Origin: Bog-473 sp963834405
Lineage (GTDB): Bacteria > Actinomycetota > Acidimicrobiia > Acidimicrobiales > RAAP-2
Length of the DNA: 64,000 bases
Direction of reading: 5' to 3'
NCBI GenBank assembly: GCA_963834405.1
Contig: CAWIBX010000002.1
Location: forward strand, 124,001-188,000
Shown piece after piece: positions 1 to 8,775 of this stretch. How positions within the stretch are numbered: position 1 is the stretch's first letter; each line of letters opens with the position of its first letter. The notes below the pieces were generated by a model, which was not told the origin of the DNA, ran no database searches, and saw only the letters and a program-made list of their open reading frames with translations. Position numbers and translations under genes: made by a program.

Positions 1-40
1 ACTTTAGGAACCCCTCAGAAAGCGGTCAAGGTCGGCCGGC

Positions 41-883
41 TCAGCGGGCGGGCGGCGGACCCCCGGGGACCAGGTCGGCCCGGCCCTCGAGCGGGCTCGA
101 CGGGTCGGCGTAGAAGCGCACCGGGATGCGCCCGGCTGCCCGGGCCTGGTGCCCCGCCTCCACGGCGAGCCGCATGGCGCGGGCCATGCCCACGGGGTCG
201 TGTGCCCGGTTCACCGCCGTCGCCACCAGGACGCCGTCGCACCCCAGTTCCATGGCCAGCGCGGCGTCCGAGGCGGTCCCTATGCCCGCATCGAGGATCA
301 CCGGCACCTCCACCGCCTCACGCAGCAAGGAGATGTTGTGGGGGTTGCGCAGCCCGAGCCCGCTGCCGATCGGCGAGCCGAGCGGCATGACCGCGGCGCA
401 GCCGACCTGCTGCAGCCGCAGGGCCAGCACCGGATCGTCCGTCGTGTACGGGAGGACGACGAACCCGTCCTCGACGAGCTGCTCCGCGGCGGCGAGGAGC
501 TCGACCCCGTCGGGCAGCTGCGTGTGGTCGTCGCCGACCACCTCGAGCTTGACCCAGTCCGTCTCGAAGGCCTCACGGGCCAGCTTGGCGGTCAACACCG
601 CTTCCGACGCGGTGGCGCACCCCGCGGTGTTGGGCAGCACGCGCACCCCCAGTTGGCGGAGCAGCGCCAGCAACGACCCCCGCCCCGACCCTTCGACCCG
701 GCGGACCGCCACGGTCGCGACCGCGCACCCCGAGGCCCGCAGCGCCGCGTCGAGCGCGTGCAGGCTGGTCATGCCGCCCGTGCCGAGCAGGAGGCGAGAC
801 GGGAGCTTCTCCCCCGCGATGCACAGGCCGTCCGTGTGCGCGCCCGGGCCGGCCGTCAACTGCGTGGCGTCTTCGCTCGTCAC
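41..883 (-). CDS. thiG: Thiazole synthase ThiG
   Basis: Makes the thiazole phosphate half of thiamine from 1-deoxy-D-xylulose 5-phosphate, dehydroglycine and ThiS thiocarboxylate, in the cytoplasm. The 280-residue product reads as a complete ThiG barrel: an LLLGTGG motif near residue 31, the Schiff-base lysine in WVKLEV (about residue 112), the PLGSPIGSGLG phosphate loop and a C-terminal GIGTASDAA motif. The GTG start at 883 gives about 20 residues before the conserved IAGEKLPSRLLLG start of the fold, so a somewhat later start is possible. It is divergent from thiD with about 40 bp between starts, which suggests a shared control region. No thiS is visible in the window; it would lie beyond the left edge or elsewhere. 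Confidence 0.93.
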   Translation of the reverse strand: MTSEDATQLTAGPGAHTDGLCIAGEKLPSRLLLGTGGMTSLHALDAALRASGCAVATVAVRRVEGSGRGSLLALLRQLGVRVLPNTAGCATASEAVLTAKLAREAFETDWVKLEVVGDDHTQLPDGVELLAAAEQLVEDGFVVLPYTTDDPVLALRLQQVGCAAVMPLGSPIGSGLGLRNPHNISLLREAVEVPVILDAGIGTASDAALAMELGCDGVLVATAVNRAHDPVGMARAMRLAVEAGHQARAAGRIPVRFYADPSSPLEGRADLVPGGPPPAR

Positions 884-922
884 CGGGACGACCCTACCCC
901 CGGTCCCGCCTAAGGTTGACCG

Positions 923-1744
923 GTGCCGGACAGCAGCACGCCCCCGACCGCACTGACGATCGCGGGCTCCGACTCGGGCGGTGGAGCGGGCGTGCAGGCG
1001 GATCTCAAGACGTTCGCGGCGCACCGGGTACACGGGACGAGCGCGCTCACCGCGGTCACCGCGCAGAACACCGCGGAGGTGCGCGGCGTCGTCGCACTCG
1101 ACCCGGCGTTCGTCCGTCTGCAGGTCGAGGCGGTGCTCGCCGACTTCCCGGTCGGCGCCGTGAAGACCGGGATGCTCGCCAACGCGGCGATCGTGACCGA
1201 GGTGGCCCAGCTCGCGGCCGAATCGGTGTTGCCGGCGTTGGTCGTCGATCCGGTGCTCGTCACTTCGACCGGGCATCCGCTGATGGAGCCCGACGGCATT
1301 GCGGCCTACCTGGAGCTGCTCCTGCCGCATGCGCTCGTCGCCACCCCCAACCTGCGGGAGGCCGCCGTGCTCACCGGGGGCCGGGCCGAGGACATCGACG
1401 GCGTCGGCGCCATGTCGGACGTGGCGGAACGGCTGCGGACCACCGGGGCGCGCTACGTCGTCGTGAAAGGCGGCCACCTCAGCGCGTGCGCCGACGACGT
1501 CGTGGCCGGGCCGGCGGGTGTCACCGTCCTGCCCGGCGTCCGGGTGGAGACCGACAACGACCACGGCAGCGGCTGCTCCCTCTCGGCCGCGGTCGCCGCC
1601 AACTTGGCCCGCGGCCTCGCCGTCGACGACGCCATCGCCGCCGGCAAGGCGTTCGTGGCCCGGGCCCTGGCCGGCGGTGCCGCCTGGCAGCTCGGTGCCG
1701 GGCACGGCCCGCTCGACCATTTCGGGTGGTCGGGAGCGTCCTAG
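923..1744 (+). CDS. thiD: Hydroxymethylpyrimidine/phosphomethylpyrimidine kinase ThiD
   Basis: Phosphorylates hydroxymethylpyrimidine twice to the diphosphate used by thiamine-phosphate synthase. The 273-residue protein has the ribokinase-fold hallmarks of ThiD: TIAGSDSGGGAGVQADLK near the N-terminus, the NLREAAVLTG segment in the middle, and the anion-hole/catalytic motif NDHGSGCSLSAA near residue 215. Length is normal for the family (260-275). The start is GTG at 923, just after the divergent thiG start at 883. The next gene, of unknown function, follows by 12 bp on the same strand. Confidence 0.92.
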   Translation: MPDSSTPPTALTIAGSDSGGGAGVQADLKTFAAHRVHGTSALTAVTAQNTAEVRGVVALDPAFVRLQVEAVLADFPVGAVKTGMLANAAIVTEVAQLAAESVLPALVVDPVLVTSTGHPLMEPDGIAAYLELLLPHALVATPNLREAAVLTGGRAEDIDGVGAMSDVAERLRTTGARYVVVKGGHLSACADDVVAGPAGVTVLPGVRVETDNDHGSGCSLSAAVAANLARGLAVDDAIAAGKAFVARALAGGAAWQLGAGHGPLDHFGWSGAS

Positions 1745-1756
1745 GCTTGAGGGTCC

Positions 1757-2413
1757 ATGACCCCGGACGACGCCGGAACCGGCACCCTGCGGACCGGTGC
1801 CCTGAAGGTCGAACCCGAAGGGGCACCCGTCCGCCCCCGGACCTCGACCGGCAATTCGCTCCGCCCGGCCATGGTGGTCCTCGGCCTGGCCGTGCTCATC
1901 CTCGGCCTGTTCGCGGTGCTGGCCCTCGTCACGTCGAACCACAACGCACCGGTCCGCACCAGCAGCGCCCCGCATGCCGTCGCGGGCACCTCCCTGCAGG
2001 CCGTGCCGGGAACGCACGTGCTCTCCGCGATCGCGCAGGGCGGGGAACCGCCGTCGAACATCATCAACGCTGTCTTGGTCCCGGAGGGCACGGTCCGGAT
2101 CTCGAAGCAGAACAACAGCGGGTCGGCCGACCAGTACGACTCCCAGGTCGGGCTGCGCGCCGACGCGTCGCAGGGCGCGCTGCTCTCCTTCTTCGCGGCG
2201 GCCATGCACGAGCAAGGCTGGCAGGTCTTCGACAACGGGCCCGCCGCCAACGACCCGGGAGCCGTCGAGGTCCTCGGCAAGCTCGCCGGCACCGACGGCT
2301 GGTACTGGGAGATGGGCGCCGTCATTCCGCCCACGACCTTCGGCGCCGGCGCACCGGCGGGTGGCCAGACCGACTTCACGATCCGCCTCTTCCAGATCCC
2401 CGACTCCTCCTGA
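1757..2413 (+). CDS. Membrane-anchored protein of unknown function
   Basis: I do not recognise a family. The 218-residue protein has a charged cytoplasmic N-terminus (about 1-35), a single strongly hydrophobic helix (about 36-60, MVVLGLAVLILGLFAVLALV) and an outside domain of about 150 residues without cysteines. That domain contains a segment rich in aromatic residues (HEQGWQVFDNG, GTDGWYWEMG) and ends in a beta-like FTIRLFQIP. It probably sits in the membrane with the C-terminal domain outside. It follows thiD by 12 bp, so it is probably co-transcribed, but nothing in it points to thiamine metabolism. Confidence 0.72.
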   Translation: MTPDDAGTGTLRTGALKVEPEGAPVRPRTSTGNSLRPAMVVLGLAVLILGLFAVLALVTSNHNAPVRTSSAPHAVAGTSLQAVPGTHVLSAIAQGGEPPSNIINAVLVPEGTVRISKQNNSGSADQYDSQVGLRADASQGALLSFFAAAMHEQGWQVFDNGPAANDPGAVEVLGKLAGTDGWYWEMGAVIPPTTFGAGAPAGGQTDFTIRLFQIPDSS

Positions 2414-2446
2414 CCGGAGGACGCGCGGGCGCGGAGCCGGCTTGCC

Positions 2447-3862
2447 TCAGCCGGCGCCGGCCGGCAGCAGCTGTTTGCCGCGGCCCACGTCGGGATCGGC
2501 GGCGTCGACGAGGTCCCGGCGAGGGGCGGGATCCTTGAGCAGGTACGCCCACACGAAGAAGTTGATCGGATAGAGCAGGTAGCCCACCCGCGGGTTGGGC
2601 GCGAGCAGGATCAGCGCGGCCATCACCACGCCGGCGATGGTGCACACCTCGGACACCGTCTTCGGCGTGTGCTTGTAGAGGTGGCGGGCCAGGATCGCGC
2701 CCAGCACGATCCCGACCGACAGGGGCAGGGCCCGGCTGAGCGACGGGAACGCGGAGACCAGCACGTGTCCGGGCAGCGCGCTGGCCGCAGTGGAGGGAAT
2801 GGCGCTGAGCCCGAGCGGGAAGAGGACCACGTCGTCGAAGAGCGCGAACGGGCCGCGTAACGCGAAGGGGAAGATGGCGGGTACGGCCACCACGACGATG
2901 CCGGCCACCATGCGCCAGGGCCGCCGCTCCCCCTGCTTCCCGCGGGCCGCGAAGAGCGCCAGCAACGCCACCGGCCAGGCGGTGAACTTCATGGCGGACG
3001 CGATGCCGAGCGCGAGGCCGGAGGCGAAGGGTTGTCGTCGCTGGGCCAGCACCATGGCCAGGAGGAGGAAGGCCACGACGGGGATGTCGTCACCGCCCGT
3101 CGCCAGGGGGAGGGAGGCCAGGGGCAGGATCACCAGCGCCTGCAGCGCCCGGATTTTTCGTCGGCCCTCCGCCCGGCACAGATACAGGGCCACCGCGGCC
3201 ACGACCAGGGTGGTCAGACAGAAGAAGATGCGCGCGTCGCTCAGGCCGTTGTTGGGCCAGATGTCGCTCGGAATGCCGAAGACCGCCATCACCGGCAGGT
3301 AGGGCAGGAAGCCCGCGTAGTTCGGCTCCCCCGGCGCGTGGTACTTCACCGGGTGGGACAGCTTGACCAGGTTGTGGTACGGCTCCTGTCCCTTCACGAG
3401 ATCCTGGCCGCCCACCTCGACCGCCTGGACCTCCGGCTGCAAGTGCGACCCGGCCACGTGGTCGAAGCGCCACAGGACCTCGAAACCCAGCGGGATGGCG
3501 AGCGCGCCGGCGAAGACGCACACGGCGACCGTGAGGCGCGCCAGCCAGGCCCGCCGGCGCTGCACGGGCGTGAGACCGGCACGGCGGCGCCGAATCCGCC
3601 GCAGCGCGTACCAGAGCACGCCCGAAGCCACTGCGCCGAACGCGAACGGCGCCAAGGCCATGCGTCCCCAGACCTCGTACAGCGCGTTGCTCGAGGTGTA
3701 GATAGTGATCAGCGCGAACAGCGCGCTGGCGGCGTAGAGGAGCGCGTCGCCCGCTTCGGGGGAGATCCGCTTCACCCGGTCCGTGGAGCGACGCCAGAAG
3801 GCGGCCAGCGGGCCACCCAGGCGGGCCCAGGTCGGGAAGGTGGTGGGCGATTCGATCGGCAT
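2447..3862 (-). CDS. Polytopic membrane protein, GT87-like glycosyltransferase
   Basis: The 471-residue protein has about ten hydrophobic segments spread over its length and a long extracytoplasmic loop after the second to third helix containing GQDLVKGQEPYHNLVK and YLPVMAVFGIP. Such a loop and the spacing of the helices resemble the GT-C fold, polyprenyl-phosphate-sugar dependent mannosyltransferases (DUF2029/GT87). The first acidic catalytic residue of such enzymes is usually in that loop; I cannot place it with certainty. I chose the ATG at 3862; an earlier start at 3970 would overlap the end of the upstream peptidase gene. Function as a cell-envelope glycosyltransferase is an inference from topology. 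Confidence 0.65.
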   Translation of the reverse strand: MPIESPTTFPTWARLGGPLAAFWRRSTDRVKRISPEAGDALLYAASALFALITIYTSSNALYEVWGRMALAPFAFGAVASGVLWYALRRIRRRRAGLTPVQRRRAWLARLTVAVCVFAGALAIPLGFEVLWRFDHVAGSHLQPEVQAVEVGGQDLVKGQEPYHNLVKLSHPVKYHAPGEPNYAGFLPYLPVMAVFGIPSDIWPNNGLSDARIFFCLTTLVVAAVALYLCRAEGRRKIRALQALVILPLASLPLATGGDDIPVVAFLLLAMVLAQRRQPFASGLALGIASAMKFTAWPVALLALFAARGKQGERRPWRMVAGIVVVAVPAIFPFALRGPFALFDDVVLFPLGLSAIPSTAASALPGHVLVSAFPSLSRALPLSVGIVLGAILARHLYKHTPKTVSEVCTIAGVVMAALILLAPNPRVGYLLYPINFFVWAYLLKDPAPRRDLVDAADPDVGRGKQLLPAGAG

Positions 3863-3921
3863 GGCGTCGGAAAAAAGCCTGGCACACGTGGGTGGCGCGG
3901 GGCCGCTACCCACCGTCCAGC

Positions 3922-5955
3922 CTAGAGGTCGAGCTCCTTGAGGTAGAACGCCAATTCTGCCTCGAGGCATGCGGTCAGGGTTTCGGCCCGGCGGAACCCG
4001 TGCCCCTCACCGTCGAAGAAACGCAGGTCGCAGCTGTTCCCCGCGGCCAGCAGGGCGTCGTGCATGCGCTCGGCCTGGGCGGGTGGCACGACGGCGTCCT
4101 CGGTGCCCTGGAGCAAGAGGACGGCGCCGGTCATGGCAGCCGCCCGGTTCACCGGCGAGCGCGCCTCGTACAGGTCCTTCGCCTCGGGTAGCGGGCCGAT
4201 GAGCACGTCGGTGTAATGCGCCTCGAAGTCGTGTGTCGTGGCGACGAGATCGAGCAGGTCCGTCACGCCGTACCAGGCCACGCAGGCCCCGAACCCCTCC
4301 CCCGCCGCCAGCGCGTTCAGCGCCGTCATGCCCCCGGCGCTGCCGCCCCGGATGCCCAGCCGCTCCGGGTCGACGTCGCCGCGGCCCGCCAGGAACAGCG
4401 CGGCATCGAGGCAGTCCTCGGCGTCCGCCTCCCCCCAGCGGCCCCACAGTGCGTTGCGGTGGGCGCGTCCGTACCCGGTGCTGCCCGCGTAGTCCACACC
4501 GGCGACGGCGAACCCACGGGTCGTGAAGAACTGCACGGCCAGATCGAGCCCCGGCTGGAAGGAGGACGTGGGGCCACCGTGGCACCACACGATCAGGGGC
4601 GGCGCCGCGCCCGGCGGCTCGCGCGTCGCGGCCAGGGCCGGGCGGTAGAGGGTGCCGTAGACGGCGCGGCCGCTGCGTCCCGTCAGGGCGAACGGCTCGC
4701 CCCCGGACACGTCGCCCGGGCGCAGTGCGCTGCGCGCCGCGGGCCGGACCGCGGTGGCGCTCTCCTCCGCGGACGGTGCCCCTGCCGCGGACTCCGGCAC
4801 CGTGCACCGCCACACCGTGGCCGGCGTGTCCACGGTGCTGCCGATGAGCGCCACGCCGTCCCCGTGAGCGCACACGGCGGACACCGACACACAGGGCTGA
4901 GCCAGTTCATCCGCGGCGGGCGGCGGCGCCTGCGTCCGGGGCGCGTTCTGCAGCACGACGAGTTCGTCGCGCCCGTGCGCGCTGCGCCGCGCCACGAGCG
5001 TGCCCCCGGGCAACTCGGCCATCGTCGATTGGCCGAGGGCCCAGTCCGGCCCGTGGTACTCCGCCGCCTCGTCGGCGAGCCCCACCGCGGTCCCTCCGGG
5101 CGTTCCCGGGTGCACGTAGGGCTGCCACCACCCCGTCCGGTCCGAGACGAAGCGCAGCCGACCGTCGGCGCACCACCCGGGTTGGCCCACCGACTCGCCC
5201 TCGCCTCCCGCGACGCGCCATGGCGCGCCGGCGGCCCGCAGCGGGGGGCCGTCGTCCGGTCCACGGCCGTCCCGGAGCGGGAGCACGAGCAACGTCGAGG
5301 CGTCCCAGGGCATGTGCGGGCGCTCCCAAGACACAACCGCGAGCCGGTCGCCCTCGGGGCTGACCCGGGGCGCGCCGTAGAAGTCGTGCCCGTCCAGGAG
5401 GGTGGCGGGCAACGGGGGCACGGCCGAGGTGGACAGGGCGATCACCGCCCGTAGCGGCCGTGGTGCACCGCGGCGGTGGACCTCCCTGACGGCCAGGACC
5501 CAGCGACCGTCGGGTGTGACCGCGAGGCCCCCGTGGCGATGGCGCTCGTCCTCCTCCGCTGGCTCCGGGCTGAGCGGACGCGGCTCGTGCCCCGCCGCGT
5601 GACCGCCGCCGTCGCAGAACCACACGCGCTGGTCGGCGTCGTCGACGTAGGCGAACGCTCCCTCGCCCCGGCCGGGCACCAACGTCACCGCGCCGCCGCC
5701 GTACTCGTCCACGCGGCTGCGGATGCTGACCCCGGGCGGCGAGTGGTCCACCGTGCCGCCGGGCCCGGCGCGCACCAGGACCACGCGGCCCCCTTCGGCC
5801 GGCCGCGACTCGAGCCAGTAGAGGCAGACGCCGTCCGACGACAGTTCGTGGAGCGAGACCTTGGCCGCCGCCACGTCGCCGGCGCTGAGTGGGGAGGCCC
5901 AACGCCCGTGAGGAACGCGTGCGACCATCGAGACGACGGTACTTGATGCCATCAC
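3922..5955 (-). CDS. Prolyl oligopeptidase family (S9) serine peptidase
   Basis: A 677-residue S9C-like peptidase: an N-terminal beta-propeller-like half (to about residue 410, with WD-like segments such as GLAVTPDGRWVLAV and SPEGDRLAVVSW) followed by an alpha/beta-hydrolase domain. The catalytic triad is readable: Ser540 in RGGSAGG, Asp620 in LLQGTEDAVVP and His652 in DGEGHGF. The oxyanion region WCHGGPTSSF is also present. It probably cleaves short peptides in the cytoplasm, since no signal peptide is seen. Starts at 5955 and 5952 (Met-Met) are equivalent. It is divergent from the AcuI-like gene at 5982, with only 26 bp between the starts, so promoters must overlap or lie inside the neighbours. 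Confidence 0.88.
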   Translation of the reverse strand: MMASSTVVSMVARVPHGRWASPLSAGDVAAAKVSLHELSSDGVCLYWLESRPAEGGRVVLVRAGPGGTVDHSPPGVSIRSRVDEYGGGAVTLVPGRGEGAFAYVDDADQRVWFCDGGGHAAGHEPRPLSPEPAEEDERHRHGGLAVTPDGRWVLAVREVHRRGAPRPLRAVIALSTSAVPPLPATLLDGHDFYGAPRVSPEGDRLAVVSWERPHMPWDASTLLVLPLRDGRGPDDGPPLRAAGAPWRVAGGEGESVGQPGWCADGRLRFVSDRTGWWQPYVHPGTPGGTAVGLADEAAEYHGPDWALGQSTMAELPGGTLVARRSAHGRDELVVLQNAPRTQAPPPAADELAQPCVSVSAVCAHGDGVALIGSTVDTPATVWRCTVPESAAGAPSAEESATAVRPAARSALRPGDVSGGEPFALTGRSGRAVYGTLYRPALAATREPPGAAPPLIVWCHGGPTSSFQPGLDLAVQFFTTRGFAVAGVDYAGSTGYGRAHRNALWGRWGEADAEDCLDAALFLAGRGDVDPERLGIRGGSAGGMTALNALAAGEGFGACVAWYGVTDLLDLVATTHDFEAHYTDVLIGPLPEAKDLYEARSPVNRAAAMTGAVLLLQGTEDAVVPPAQAERMHDALLAAGNSCDLRFFDGEGHGFRRAETLTACLEAELAFYLKELDL

Positions 5956-5981
5956 CTGCGGCGGGCTTCTACAGTGAGCCG

Positions 5982-6977
5982 ATGCGTTTCCCCGCCTACG
6001 TGCTGTCCAAGTCCGGTGAGGTGATCCGCCCCAAGGTGGCCGAGCTCTCCGACAGCGACCTGCCTCCCGGGGAGGTGCTCATTCGGGTTGAGTGGACGGC
6101 CATCAACTTCAAGGACGCCATGGTGACGCGGCCGGGCAACCGGGTGGCCCGCCACTTCCCGCTCGTCCCCGGCGTCGAACTGGCCGGGACGGTGGAGGAG
6201 AGCTCCGTGCCCGAGTTCACCGCGGGCCAGCGCGTGGTGGTGCAGGGCTACGACTTGGGCGTGGCGCACCACGGCGGCTTTGCCGGCTACGCCCGGGTCC
6301 CGGCGGAGTGGGTCGTGGCGGTGCCGGACTCGTTGAGCTGCCGCACCGCTGCGACCATCGGCATCGCCGGGTTCACCGCCCTGCTCTCGCTGCACCGCCT
6401 GCGCCATCACGGCATCGGCCCCCACGACGGGCCGGTCCTCGTCACGGGCGCGTCGGGCGGCGTCGGCAGCGCCGCCGTCGCGCTCTTGTCCAGCGCCGGC
6501 TACGAGGTGGTCGCTTCGACGGGGAAGTCGGCCGAGCACGAGTACCTCAAGGCGCTCGGCGCGGCGGAGGTGGTGGGCCGCGATTTCGCCGAGGACGACG
6601 GGCGCACACTGGGTCAGCAGCTGTGGTCCGGTGTCGTCGACTGCGTCGGTGGCCGCGCCTTGGCGCTGGCTCTGCGCACCGTGCGCTACGGCGGGGCCGT
6701 GGCGGCCAGCGGGCTCACGGGTGGGACCGAGCTGGCCACGACGGTGTTCCCCTTTATCGTGCGCGGCGTCGCCCTGTTGGGGGTCGACACCGTGGCGACG
6801 CCGATAGAGGAACGGCGCACGTTGTGGAACGAGATGGCCGAGGTGTTCCCGCTCGACCGCTGCGACGACATGGTGAACGAGGAGATCGGCCTCGACGGCC
6901 TCACGGCCGCGCTGGACCGCATGCTCGATGCGGCGGTGCGCGGGCGGGTCCTGGTGGAGCCGTCCCGCTCGGCCTGA
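5982..6977 (+). CDS. AcuI/YhdH-type acrylyl-CoA reductase (MDR oxidoreductase)
   Basis: A 331-residue zinc-free medium-chain dehydrogenase/reductase. The N-terminal catalytic domain carries INFKDAMVTRPG and FPLVPGVELAGTVEES, both typical of the YhdH/AcuI subfamily, and the Rossmann part has VTGASGGVGSAAVALLSSAGYEVVASTGK around residue 150. Members reduce acryloyl-CoA and similar enoyl-CoA esters with NADPH. The ATG at 5982 was chosen because it starts immediately before the conserved fold (MRFPAYVL); upstream reading would run into the divergent peptidase gene. The gene ends 22 bp before the convergent maf stop. Confidence 0.87.
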   Translation: MRFPAYVLSKSGEVIRPKVAELSDSDLPPGEVLIRVEWTAINFKDAMVTRPGNRVARHFPLVPGVELAGTVEESSVPEFTAGQRVVVQGYDLGVAHHGGFAGYARVPAEWVVAVPDSLSCRTAATIGIAGFTALLSLHRLRHHGIGPHDGPVLVTGASGGVGSAAVALLSSAGYEVVASTGKSAEHEYLKALGAAEVVGRDFAEDDGRTLGQQLWSGVVDCVGGRALALALRTVRYGGAVAASGLTGGTELATTVFPFIVRGVALLGVDTVATPIEERRTLWNEMAEVFPLDRCDDMVNEEIGLDGLTAALDRMLDAAVRGRVLVEPSRSA

Positions 6978-6999
6978 CGGGCGTTGCGGGCGGCTCGCG

Positions 7000-7611
7000 T
7001 TACGACCAGAGGGCGGTCATGCTGAGCCCGCGTGCGGCCAGCATCCGGCGCAGCAGCGGCAGGGAGAGCCCGCGCACGTTGGAGGGGTCGCCCTCGATGC
7101 GCTCGACGAAGGGGCCGCTCCGGCCCTCGAGGCCGAAGGCGCCGGCCATCTGCAGCGGCTCCCCGCTCGCCACGTAGGCCGCGATCTCGTCGTCGGTCGG
7201 CACCGCGAAGGCGACGGTGGTGGCGGCCACCTCGCGGAGCCGGTCACCGGTCCGCGTGTCGATCAGGCAGTGGCCGGTGTAGAGCGTGCCCCGGTGGCCC
7301 GACAGGCGCCGCCACATGGCGACGGCGGCGTCCGGCGTGTGGGGTTTGCCGAGGGCGGTGCCGTCGAGATCGAGCATGGAGTCGCACCCCAGGACCAGCG
7401 CGTCGTCGAACTGCGGCGCCACTGCCTCTGCCTTGCGCTCCGCGATGACGGCCACGGCGCGCTCGGTCGGGAGGTCCTGGTATGACTCGTCGACGCCGCT
7501 CGGCGCGACGAGCGGGTCGAACCCCGCACCGCGCAGGATGTGCAGCCGGGCGGGCGACGTGGACGCCAGGACCAGCCTGGGGGAACCGGGAGGGTGGGCC
7601 GGCGGGCTCAG
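7000..7611 (-). CDS. maf: Maf-family nucleoside triphosphate pyrophosphatase
   Basis: Maf proteins hydrolyse non-canonical or excess nucleoside triphosphates and have been linked to septum control. Visible motifs are LASTSPARL at the N-terminus, the acidic VDES, the DALVLGCDSMLDLDG core and LGKPHTPDAA, then RIEGDPSNVRGLSLPLL near the end; length is about 203 residues. No ATG, GTG or TTG lies at a suitable place in front of RLVLAST; the only nearby candidate is a CTG at 7611 whose last bases overlap the TGA of the upstream lipoprotein gene (CTGA). The start is therefore uncertain although the gene itself is clear. It lies at the 3' end of the gcvH-garA-ftsR-bfn run. Confidence 0.83.
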   Translation of the reverse strand: MSPPAHPPGSPRLVLASTSPARLHILRGAGFDPLVAPSGVDESYQDLPTERAVAVIAERKAEAVAPQFDDALVLGCDSMLDLDGTALGKPHTPDAAVAMWRRLSGHRGTLYTGHCLIDTRTGDRLREVAATTVAFAVPTDDEIAAYVASGEPLQMAGAFGLEGRSGPFVERIEGDPSNVRGLSLPLLRRMLAARGLSMTALWS

Positions 7612-8213
7612 GACGGGGTGTAGAGCGGAGAGACCCGGATGGTCCCGTTGTCGCACGGGGAGATGGCCAGCGCGAAGTTCGGTGAGGCCGTCGTCGCGCC
7701 CGGCACCGTGACCTCCGCGGAGGCCGACATGGGGCAGCTCGTCTCGTTCCCGGTCGGCACGTCGGAGTACTGGTAGGCGAACTGCGCCTTGGCGCCCGGG
7801 GCGATGGTCACGGTGGTCGGGGCGGCGTTCGCCTGGGCGGACACCTGCACCGACAGCCCGTCCACGACGGTCGTCATGATGGCCGTGCCGCTCGAGCCGA
7901 GGAGCGCCATCGTCGGGTAGCCGAGCGTGGTGCACGTGGAGGTGCCCGTGTTGGTCACCGTGACGAAGCCGCTGATGGTGCCGGCCGCCCCTTGCCCCTG
8001 GCCGGGTGTCGCGGACATCCGGTTGCAGCCCGACGTCGCCACCGTGCTCGATGTCGTCGATGCGCTCGACGACGTGGTCGTCGCGGCGGAGGTCGTGGTC
8101 ACCGACCGGTGCGTCGTCGTGGTCGTCCCGTTGTGGTTCGGCGAGCTGGAGCAGGCGGCCAGGGCCACCCCGGCGCTCGCCACGAGGGCGAGCGCACTGA
8201 GGCGCGGGCTCAC
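7608..8213 (-). CDS. DUF4232-like lipoprotein
   Basis: A 201-residue exported lipoprotein. Residues 1-20 form a lipoprotein signal peptide ending in a lipobox VALAAC, followed by a Thr/Ser-rich linker (about 22-62) and a beta-rich domain of about 135 residues with conserved cysteines (one after the linker, one in TSTCTTLGYP, two more in ETSCPMS and ISPCDNG). This layout, including the SGFVTVTNTGTSTC and TLGYPTMALL segments, matches the actinobacterial DUF4232 domain, whose function is not established. Its start overlaps the stop of the upstream bifunctional-nuclease gene by 4 bp (8210-8213), so the genes are probably co-translated. Confidence 0.82.
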   Translation of the reverse strand: MSPRLSALALVASAGVALAACSSSPNHNGTTTTTHRSVTTTSAATTTSSSASTTSSTVATSGCNRMSATPGQGQGAAGTISGFVTVTNTGTSTCTTLGYPTMALLGSSGTAIMTTVVDGLSVQVSAQANAAPTTVTIAPGAKAQFAYQYSDVPTGNETSCPMSASAEVTVPGATTASPNFALAISPCDNGTIRVSPLYTPS

Positions 8214-8710
8214 GCCTCGAAGTCCTCGGGCCGGACCGAATCGAGGAACTGACGGAACTGGCCGACCAGTTCGTCCGGCGTGTCGTCCTCCTCTTCCTCC
8301 GTATCGAGCGCGAGGATGATCCCTTCGGACTCCATCAGCTCGTCCGACACGAACAAGGGCGTTTCTGTGCGCACCGCGATCGCGACCGCGTCGGAGGGGC
8401 GGCTCGAGACGATCGTCCGCTCCTCACCGCGGACGAGGTGCAGCTCCGCGTAGTAGGTCGAGGACCGGAGCTCGGTGATGATGACGCGCTCCACGCTGAC
8501 GTCGAGCGACTCGAGCATGTCCTTCATCAGGTCATGGGTCAGCGGCCGGGGCATGGTGACGCCCTGGAGCGCGTACGCGATCGCCGTCGCCTCAGGGCTC
8601 CCGATGAAGATCGGCAAGGTGCGGCCCTCGCCCTCCGTCTCCTGCAGGAGGAGCACCGGCGTGTTCGACTGCAGGTCCACCCTGACCGCACGGAGTAGCA
8701 CACGGACCAT
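8210..8710 (-). CDS. Bifunctional nuclease family protein (DUF151)
   Basis: A 166-residue DUF151/BFN protein, the family named after a plant nuclease with RNase and DNase activity; the bacterial role is unsettled. Recognisable segments are LPIFIGSPEATAIAYALQG, RPLTHDLMKDMLESLDV and the SSRPSDAVAIAVRTETPLFV block that define the family, followed by an acidic tail. It sits downstream of ftsR, as does the M. tuberculosis homologue Rv1829 downstream of Rv1828. ATG at 8710. The 65 bp before it separate it from the ftsR stop at 8776. Confidence 0.9.
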   Translation of the reverse strand: MVRVLLRAVRVDLQSNTPVLLLQETEGEGRTLPIFIGSPEATAIAYALQGVTMPRPLTHDLMKDMLESLDVSVERVIITELRSSTYYAELHLVRGEERTIVSSRPSDAVAIAVRTETPLFVSDELMESEGIILALDTEEEEDDTPDELVGQFRQFLDSVRPEDFEA

Positions 8711-8775
8711 GACTGAAATGTAGCGCCAGATCGCGCTCGTGCGTCAGCCCCTGGTCCGCCCGGTTGGGCGCCAGG

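Noticed and set aside
890..2215. Minus-strand extension of the thiG frame
   Set aside because: The extra about 440 codons are antisense to thiD and the next gene and show no protein family; ThiG starts at 883.
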